Positions 58,537-64,000 of a DNA stretch of 64,000 nt are shown piece by piece. Origin of the DNA: an uncultured Gammaproteobacteria bacterium (GTDB taxonomy: Bacteria > Pseudomonadota > Gammaproteobacteria > Arenicellales > CAJQKF01); assembly GCA_905478855.1 (NCBI GenBank), contig CAJQKF010000058.1, forward strand, positions 1 to 64,000, read 5' to 3'. Position 1 is the stretch's first letter. Each line of letters begins with the position of its first letter. Position numbers and translations under genes: made by a program. Below the pieces are notes generated by a model, which had not been told where the DNA came from, made no database searches, and saw only the letters and a program-made list of their open reading frames with translations.

Positions 58537-59736
58537 ATGACTATACATTCTTACCAGTCGGATCCAGTGGTTATAGCTGCAGCACAACGCACGCCTATGG
58601 GTGGATTCCAGGGTGAACTTTCATCTGTACCCGCGCCAACCCTCGGGGCAATAGCTATTGAAGCCGCACTGCATAAAACAGGAATCGATGTAAACCTTAT
58701 TGACGAGGTGATTATGGGATGCGTACTACCGGCTGGACTCGGACAAGCGCCCGCACGCCAGGCCGCATTAGGCGCAAACCTTCCCCTTTCAGCCGGCTGC
58801 ACAACAATAAACAAGATGTGTGGTTCCGGAATGAAGGCTACCATGCTTGCCCATGACTTAATTCTTGCCGGTAGCGGTAACGTTATGGTTTCAGGTGGCA
58901 TGGAAAACATGTCACGCGCCCCTTATTTGTTGGATCGAGCGCGACAAGGCTATCGTCTTGGGCATGGAGAAATAAAAGACCATATGTTTCTAGATGGATT
59001 GGAAGATGCCTACGATCAAGGAAAATTAATGGGCTGCTTTGCGGAGGAGACTGCCGAATATTATAAATTTTCCCGAAAAGCTCAGGACGAATTTGCAATT
59101 CGATCGTTGCATCGCGCAATGCGGGCTATTGAGCAAGGTTTATTCACAGACGAAATTACTCCCACGGCAGTTCAATCAGGCAAGAAGAGCAAAATTATTA
59201 CCACCGATGAACAACCACATAAGGCGAATCTAGAAAAGATACGAACACTCCGGCCGGCCTTTAAGTCTGACGGAACCGTAACACCAGCTAACTCCAGTTC
59301 AATATCAGATGGTGCAAGCGCGCTAATACTCATGCGTGAATCCACAGCAAATCGGCTACATATTGATCCGCTTGCAAAGATTCTCGCCCATAGCACTCAT
59401 GCCGGTGAGCCACGTTGGTTTACAACAGCCCCCGTTCAAGCAATAAATACTGTTTTGCACAAATGCGGATTGACAACCGATGATATTGACTTATGGGAAA
59501 TAAATGAGGCATTTGCCGTCGTGACCATGTCTGCAATCACACAACTAAACCTCAATGTTGAGCAAGTAAACATCCACGGTGGTGCCTGTGCACTCGGTCA
59601 TCCAATTGGTGCCAGCGGCGCTCGAATTCTTACAACACTTATTCATGGCCTAAAACAAAACAATCTAAAGCGTGGCGTAGCCTCTTTATGTATTGGCGGT
59701 GGAGAAGCAACGGCAATGGCCGTAGAACTAACCTAG
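58537..59736 (+). CDS. Acetyl-CoA C-acetyltransferase (thiolase)
   Basis: The 399-residue thiolase II-type enzyme has acylated Cys95 in TINKMCGSGMKAT, His355 in ALGHPIGASGARI and Cys385 in SLCIGGGEATAMAVE. It cleaves or forms acetoacetyl-CoA, the end of leucine and ketone degradation. It lies 39 bp after the dehydrogenase gene and shares its predicted operon. Confidence 0.93.
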   Translation: MTIHSYQSDPVVIAAAQRTPMGGFQGELSSVPAPTLGAIAIEAALHKTGIDVNLIDEVIMGCVLPAGLGQAPARQAALGANLPLSAGCTTINKMCGSGMKATMLAHDLILAGSGNVMVSGGMENMSRAPYLLDRARQGYRLGHGEIKDHMFLDGLEDAYDQGKLMGCFAEETAEYYKFSRKAQDEFAIRSLHRAMRAIEQGLFTDEITPTAVQSGKKSKIITTDEQPHKANLEKIRTLRPAFKSDGTVTPANSSSISDGASALILMRESTANRLHIDPLAKILAHSTHAGEPRWFTTAPVQAINTVLHKCGLTTDDIDLWEINEAFAVVTMSAITQLNLNVEQVNIHGGACALGHPIGASGARILTTLIHGLKQNNLKRGVASLCIGGGEATAMAVELT

Positions 59737-59749
59737 CCAGGAATAACAA

Positions 59750-60355
59750 ATGAGCAACCCTATTCAGTTCTGGTACGATTTTTCTTCCCCTTATGGATTT
59801 CTTGCGACTGCACGTATTAGCGAAATCGAGCAACAAACTGGCCGAGCTGTCACTTGGCACCCGTACTTGATGGGTGCACTTTTTAAGACAACAGGCAGAC
59901 AACCAATAATCAACCATCCTATGATTTGGGAATATGCCAAACAGGATGTTGCACGCACGGCTCGAAAACTGAAAATGGATTTACTACTTCCGTCCGAATT
60001 CCCAGTAGCAACTGTAGGAGCATGCAGAGCAACTTACGCAATCCATGAAACTGCGGGACCCGATGAGGCAAAACGATTGGCTAAAGCACTATACCGGGGA
60101 TATTTTCAACATAATCGTAATATTTCAGTATCATCGATTATTTTAGACATTGCCGAAGAACACAACTTTGACCGAGTCACCGTCGAAGAAAACATGAATA
60201 GTCCGCAGATCAAAGCTCTTCTTCGAGAAGTTATCCAAAATGCTGGCGATAATAATATCTTCGGGTCACCGTTCTTTCTCATTGACGATGAGCCATTCTG
60301 GGGCGTTGATCATATTGACGATTTGATTCTTTGGGGACGGGACGGCTCATGGTAA
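59750..60355 (+). CDS. 2-hydroxychromene-2-carboxylate isomerase-like protein (DsbA/kappa-GST fold)
   Basis: The 201-residue thioredoxin-fold protein has QFWYDFSSPYGFLATARI with the catalytic Ser near residue 11, and FGSPFFLIDDEPFWGVDHIDDL at the C-terminus. In naphthalene degraders this enzyme isomerises an aromatic ring-cleavage product using glutathione; most genomic copies have unknown substrates. AGGA precedes the start. It lies between the thiolase gene and the overlapping TauD-type gene. Confidence 0.88.
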   Translation: MSNPIQFWYDFSSPYGFLATARISEIEQQTGRAVTWHPYLMGALFKTTGRQPIINHPMIWEYAKQDVARTARKLKMDLLLPSEFPVATVGACRATYAIHETAGPDEAKRLAKALYRGYFQHNRNISVSSIILDIAEEHNFDRVTVEENMNSPQIKALLREVIQNAGDNNIFGSPFFLIDDEPFWGVDHIDDLILWGRDGSW

Positions 60356-61203
60356 GCATACAACCGCTTCACGAAGAATTTGGAGCAACTATTACCGATT
60401 TTGATCTGACAGAACCATTTACAGAAGAACGAATACAGATAATTCTGGATGCTATCAATCAATTTTCCCTAATATGTTTTCCTAACCAAAAGATGACCGA
60501 TGATGTTCACATCGAACTTACCCGTAGAATCGGCAATCCTGAAGTCGATCACGTTCGGTTCGGAAAGACTGGAGAGATCGACTATTTCGGTGTTGTTGGT
60601 AATGTCACACCAAGCGGCAAACTGGGATCTGATGCTTCAAACACGAAGTTTCAACGAGGAAATGAAATGTGGCATTCGGATTCTTCATTCCGCGAAATCC
60701 CGTCATTTTTATCGATAACACATGCGTACGAAGTACCAGGTGAAGGCGGCCAGACTCTATTCGCCAGCATGCGTGCAGCCTATCAAAGGCTTTCTGAAGG
60801 GGAAAAACAGCAGATAGAAAACCTTCAAGTTGTGCATGATTATGTTTATTCTCGATCCAAAGTGGCGCCTGTGGAACCAGCTCACGCAGCATCCCTACCG
60901 CCTATTGTCAATCGTATGGTTCGGCGCAATCCGGTAAATCACTTAAAGAATTTTTACATCGGTTCTCATGCCCGCGATATTGTTGGCTGGGATTACAACG
61001 ATAGCCGCAAGCTACTGGATAACTTGCTACAACGCACAACGGGTCAAGGCCATGTTTATAGCCACCAATGGGCCATTGGGGACACCGTAATATGGGATAA
61101 TCGCTGTTTATTGCATCGAGGCGGCGGATACGATGCTGACCGCTGGCGTCGGTATATGCGTCAAACACGCGTAGCTGGGTTAGGCCCGACACTAAATGAG
61201 TAA
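60349..61203 (+). CDS. TauD/TfdA-family 2-oxoglutarate dioxygenase
   Basis: The protein has 284 residues from the ATG giving MVSIQPLHEEFGA, which overlaps the last sense codon and stop of the isomerase gene. Iron site: MWHSDSSF provides HxD and IWDNRCLLHRGGGYD the distal His; the Arg in RWRRYMRQTRV would hold 2-oxoglutarate. It belongs to the 2,4-D/taurine dioxygenase group and oxidises an unknown carboxylate or ether. Coupling to the isomerase-like protein suggests the two handle one substrate. Confidence 0.9.
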   Translation: MVSIQPLHEEFGATITDFDLTEPFTEERIQIILDAINQFSLICFPNQKMTDDVHIELTRRIGNPEVDHVRFGKTGEIDYFGVVGNVTPSGKLGSDASNTKFQRGNEMWHSDSSFREIPSFLSITHAYEVPGEGGQTLFASMRAAYQRLSEGEKQQIENLQVVHDYVYSRSKVAPVEPAHAASLPPIVNRMVRRNPVNHLKNFYIGSHARDIVGWDYNDSRKLLDNLLQRTTGQGHVYSHQWAIGDTVIWDNRCLLHRGGGYDADRWRRYMRQTRVAGLGPTLNE

Positions 61204-61282
61204 CATCCGTAATTACAAACAATAAAACTACGCCACGGACGATCTTAAGAAACTAATGTGGAATTTTACACAGAGGCATAAA

Positions 61283-62539
61283 TCATGATGAACTTTTCTT
61301 CACCATGGAACAGCTTTCGCCATAGTTATTATTAGCAGCTCGTTCATTCAGGAGACGTCTAGTGTTCACAGCTTTTGAATGGCAATGCAGTTCTTTCGGT
61401 AAATTTAATGACTCCCAGCTAAATTTAATTTTCTTTGTTAGTTCTTGCTCGCCCACCAGAATTTTTGAAACGTTTTTTCCTGTAACCATATTTCGCACAC
61501 CAAGGCCATCCCCGGCGATATAGGTTTGAATATTATCTTGAAAAACATCAATGGAGTCGTGAATATGACCCGCAAGCAACGTTGGTGAAGAATCCAGGCT
61601 CAACATTCTCCTCATAACATATTCGTGCTCACGGGCTGATAGAATATGTTTTTCATCTTCAGTAATATATTCGCGTGTATCGTGAAAAGGTCGATGTGTC
61701 ATAAAAACCCATTGATTTGTTTGCGACTTAACACTCTGTGCTAAGTCGAATATTTTGGCACGGTTTCCAGATGATGACGGCCACGTTGAAGCAGATGTAT
61801 CGAAATTAACAAAACTGGTATTGCCAATCTGAAACAAACTATTCATTGGTCCAGCTAGATTAGTAAATAAAGGATGAAGATTTCTGCCACTTTTTTGGAA
61901 ATCATGATTACCTATAGATATGTATATGGGCAATGGAGAACGATCCAAGTTTCCCTCAAATTTTTGGATGTCGTCATCATCATAAAACACATCTCCTAAG
62001 TGCAATACGAAATTAGCCTTAAGCTCCACACTGCGGTGTAAACACCAATTTAGCTCTGTGCCTGCACCTGAGTCCCCGATTGCTGTAAATCGATATTCTT
62101 TCGTAAATGGCACTGTCCACACCAAAGATATCCGGCCTGTTCCTGTTTTACACTTTAAAATACGATTGATAGTCGTTTCTTGGGTTTCCGATAAGTCACC
62201 AGAAAAATCCGTTTGCAGCATGGCGTCGGCTGAGATATTTTTTATCACTAATTCCAAATGAAAATCATTTTCAGTTTGAATCAAAACAATTGGCTCGGGA
62301 GCAAATGCACGAACAACCAATTTTAAACCCAAGTTTGTGCGAACAGCTGTTTGAATAAAGGCGCCTTCAAGGGATATTTGGGCTTTCGGGTCGATCAAAT
62401 CTAACGTTATTGGCTTTGCTGTTGACTCCCCTTGAACAAATGGAAAACGAATACCACCGGATAAATGGCTGGCTGCGATAGCGGTGAATCCACCGCACAA
62501 AACGGAAGCACATTGTTTGATTAATTGACGCTTATTCAT
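61283..62539 (-). CDS. Exported metallophosphoesterase
   Basis: This 418-residue protein has a probable N-terminal signal (MNKRQLIKQ then a hydrophobic run to about 28), a beta-rich region (about 40-145), and a calcineurin-like core with AIGDSGAG (155), HLGDVFY (182), IGNHD (210-213), MTHRPFH (282) and AGHIHDS (324-327). All five metal motifs of purple-acid-phosphatase-like enzymes are present. It probably acts in the periplasm on a phosphate ester; the substrate is unknown. It converges with the TauD-type gene. Confidence 0.85.
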   Translation of the reverse strand: MNKRQLIKQCASVLCGGFTAIAASHLSGGIRFPFVQGESTAKPITLDLIDPKAQISLEGAFIQTAVRTNLGLKLVVRAFAPEPIVLIQTENDFHLELVIKNISADAMLQTDFSGDLSETQETTINRILKCKTGTGRISLVWTVPFTKEYRFTAIGDSGAGTELNWCLHRSVELKANFVLHLGDVFYDDDDIQKFEGNLDRSPLPIYISIGNHDFQKSGRNLHPLFTNLAGPMNSLFQIGNTSFVNFDTSASTWPSSSGNRAKIFDLAQSVKSQTNQWVFMTHRPFHDTREYITEDEKHILSAREHEYVMRRMLSLDSSPTLLAGHIHDSIDVFQDNIQTYIAGDGLGVRNMVTGKNVSKILVGEQELTKKIKFSWESLNLPKELHCHSKAVNTRRLLNERAANNNYGESCSMVKKSSS

Positions 62540-62703
62540 ATATCTTTTCTACTGATCAACAAAGCGGTTGCAACTACACCATTAGAGTAAAACGGGATAA
62601 TTAAAGCGGAAATCGAACGTAGATATGATTTTATATAACGAGCGCGGTAATCGCTGTAATGAGTAATACCGGAGAAAAAGTACATCATCTAGAATTAGCA
62701 TCA

Positions 62704-63078
62704 TTAAACAGGGCAATATATCAGTAAAACGATGCAACCATCCTCACTTCCGGCTGTATGCACAGCACCTGGTGCGCGCAAAACAAAATCACCTGGGTGA
62801 TAGGTCTTTTCATCATCATAAAAAGTTCCCTCTAGAACAAGAATTTGTTCCAAATCCTCATGTGCGTGTGGAGGTGACCATGCACCGGCATCCACTTTCA
62901 TTATCCACGTTCGATGTTGACCATTTGCACCTTCGAAAAGTGGTTTAATCCAAAAGCCATCGCCACCACAGGTTTGCCAAGCAACATCAGTTGTCGATGT
63001 TGATATAGACGCCAAAGGGAGCCCCAAGGGTAATTTGGCAGCGTCATTAACGTTAGATCGTGTAAATATTTCCGACAT
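62704..63078 (-). CDS. Cupin-domain protein, ChrR-like
   Basis: The 124-residue single cupin has metal ligands in SPPHAHEDLEQILVLEG (HxH...E) and the second-motif His in GAVHTAG. PGDFVLRAPG is typical of the ChrR-type cupin. No zinc anti-sigma N-domain is present, so it is not a complete ChrR. It may be a small dioxygenase, isomerase or sensor. The gene stands alone: 164 bp to the metallophosphoesterase and 314 bp to the ABC permease. Confidence 0.8.
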   Translation of the reverse strand: MSEIFTRSNVNDAAKLPLGLPLASISTSTTDVAWQTCGGDGFWIKPLFEGANGQHRTWIMKVDAGAWSPPHAHEDLEQILVLEGTFYDDEKTYHPGDFVLRAPGAVHTAGSEDGCIVLLIYCPV

Positions 63079-63392
63079 GAGATTTTTCTATCACCACATT
63101 ATTATTACACATTAAATAGTTCAATCACACCAAGGACTAAACCTAGTTTAGAGGTTATCATTAAAAAGGGAGACAGTACCAACGCACCGGATTAATATCG
63201 ATACGTTTTAGTTTTTATCTGATAGCGAAACGTACAAAGTTGATAGCAAAGTCTCTATACGTGATCGCATCAATCAACCTCGGATAAATAACATAATCGA
63301 TTAAAACGTTCTCATTAGACTTAAAAATAGCGAACCATAAACAGGTTCGCTATTTTTTACCTGTTTAATCGTCAGTTATTATCATCACACAA
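63079..63392. other. Non-coding stretch between cupin gene and ABC permease
   Basis: No gene is seen in these 314 bp. They hold the upstream region of the cupin gene (minus strand) and, at the right, a strong hairpin terminator for the permease operon. Confidence 0.6.
63324..63356 (-). terminator. Terminator after the ABC permease gene
   Basis: A stem of about 13 bp (AAAATAGCGAACC / GGTTCGCTATTTT) with a seven-base loop and A/T flanks can work on both strands. It lies 37 bp after the permease stop on the minus strand. Confidence 0.88.
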
Positions 63393-64000
63393 CTAGCCCT
63401 TTCCGCGCCACGGTATGGTTCTAGCGATAACCCATCGCATTATTATATCGAACATCAGACCTAATATGCCCATAATAAGTATGGTTACCCAAATCAGCTC
63501 ATAATCCGATACTGTTCGAGCTATGTTCTCGATAAAACCAATACCAGTAGTGCCTGCCAGAATTTCGGCAGCAACCAATGTACCCCAGCACACACCAATC
63601 GCAATACGCACACCCGTAAGAATTTCCGGCATCGCATTAGGCAGAATAACATACCGCATTATTTGAGACGTTGACGCACCAAGAGAGTGTGAAGCACGAA
63701 TCTTCGATAATTGAGTACCGGAGGCACCCGTGCGGGCCGAAATGACCATGATTGCAAACGCAACCATGAACAGTAAAAAGATTTTCCCATCGTCGGTAAT
63801 ACCAAAAATAGTCAAAATCAATGGCGCCCAGGCAAGCGGTGGAACAGGCCGATATAGTTCGATTAGCGGATCGAAGAACGATTTAAAGAATCTAGACACG
63901 CCCATAAATAAACCTAGCGGAACCCCCAGCAGAATACCCAAAGCAAGAGCCACTAAAACACGGAACAGTGAATCCCACAAATGTCCATCAAGCATCGGAA
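63393..64000 (-). CDS. ABC transporter permease, TauC/SsuC type, 5' end outside window
   Basis: About 202 residues of a permease remain; the family usually has 250-280, and the frame is still open at the window edge. The EAA loop is visible as KIRASHSLGASTSQIMRYVILPNAMPEILTGVRIAIG, with multiple helices and the YRPVPPLAWAPLI motif. Such permeases import taurine, alkylsulfonates, nitrate or thiamine precursors. It is the last gene of a minus-strand operon that continues beyond the window. Confidence 0.9.
   Translation of the reverse strand, partial: PMLDGHLWDSLFRVLVALALGILLGVPLGLFMGVSRFFKSFFDPLIELYRPVPPLAWAPLILTIFGITDDGKIFLLFMVAFAIMVISARTGASGTQLSKIRASHSLGASTSQIMRYVILPNAMPEILTGVRIAIGVCWGTLVAAEILAGTTGIGFIENIARTVSDYELIWVTILIMGILGLMFDIIMRWVIARTIPWRGKG

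Overview
The window looks like chromosome of a marine-type gammaproteobacterium of moderate, slightly AT-leaning composition. Two housekeeping blocks follow the classical gammaproteobacterial order. One is queG // nnr-tsaE-amiB-mutL-miaA-hfq-hflX-hflK-hflC-DUF2065-hisZ-purA followed, after an unrelated insert and a tRNA-Leu, by rnr-rlmB. The other is metY(tRNA-fMet)-rimP-nusA-infB-rbfA-truB-rpsO-pnp. A Gram-negative porin, TAXI-type TRAP and Liv-type ABC transporters, and several acyl-CoA and amine catabolic genes fit a heterotroph living on dissolved small organics. I cannot name a genus from sequence reading alone. I see no prophage, insertion sequence, integron or CRISPR array.

Layout. 1-4.5 kb: 3' end of a porin gene, a translationally coupled 2OG-oxygenase / TPR-sulfotransferase pair, a secreted protein of unknown function and a universal stress protein. 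4.5-11.5 kb: a TAXI-TRAP transporter (solute receptor plus fused permease) divergent from an RpiR regulator, a class-III aminotransferase and a beta-keto acid cleavage enzyme (BKACE/DUF849). Together they read as an uptake-plus-degradation module for an unidentified amino-carboxylate. 11.6-19.3 kb: a TTC38-like TPR protein, an acyl-CoA dehydrogenase lacking both usual catalytic glutamates, a LysR regulator, two divergent glutamine-synthetase-like gamma-glutamyl ligases and an omega-aminotransferase, suggesting amine or polyamine use.

19.6-38.4 kb: rlmB, rnr, tRNA-Leu(CAG), an alpha/beta-hydrolase-OsmC fusion, then purA through nnr with queG divergent. 38.5-44.8 kb: orn, a complete Liv-type ABC importer, an acyl-CoA thioesterase and dtd. 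44.8-53.8 kb: pnp through the initiator tRNA, with two terminator-like hairpins between the tRNA and rimP. 54-56.7 kb: mtaD-like deaminase, ubiG and gph. 56.8-61.2 kb: a thioesterase, isovaleryl-CoA-dehydrogenase-type enzyme, thiolase, HCCA-isomerase-like protein and TauD-type oxygenase, preceded by a perfect 24-bp palindrome that resembles a LiuR (MerR-family) operator lying inside the promoter spacer. 61.3-64 kb: an exported metallophosphoesterase, a ChrR-type cupin and a TauC/SsuC-type permease cut by the window edge.

The strongest candidates for undescribed biology are the RpiR/TRAP/aminotransferase/BKACE module, whose BKACE differs from the characterised enzyme at two active-site positions; the sulfotransferase/2OG-oxygenase pair; and the acyl-CoA dehydrogenase without a recognisable catalytic base beside a bacterial TTC38 homologue. 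All functional statements rest on reading motifs and gene order. No database search was run.
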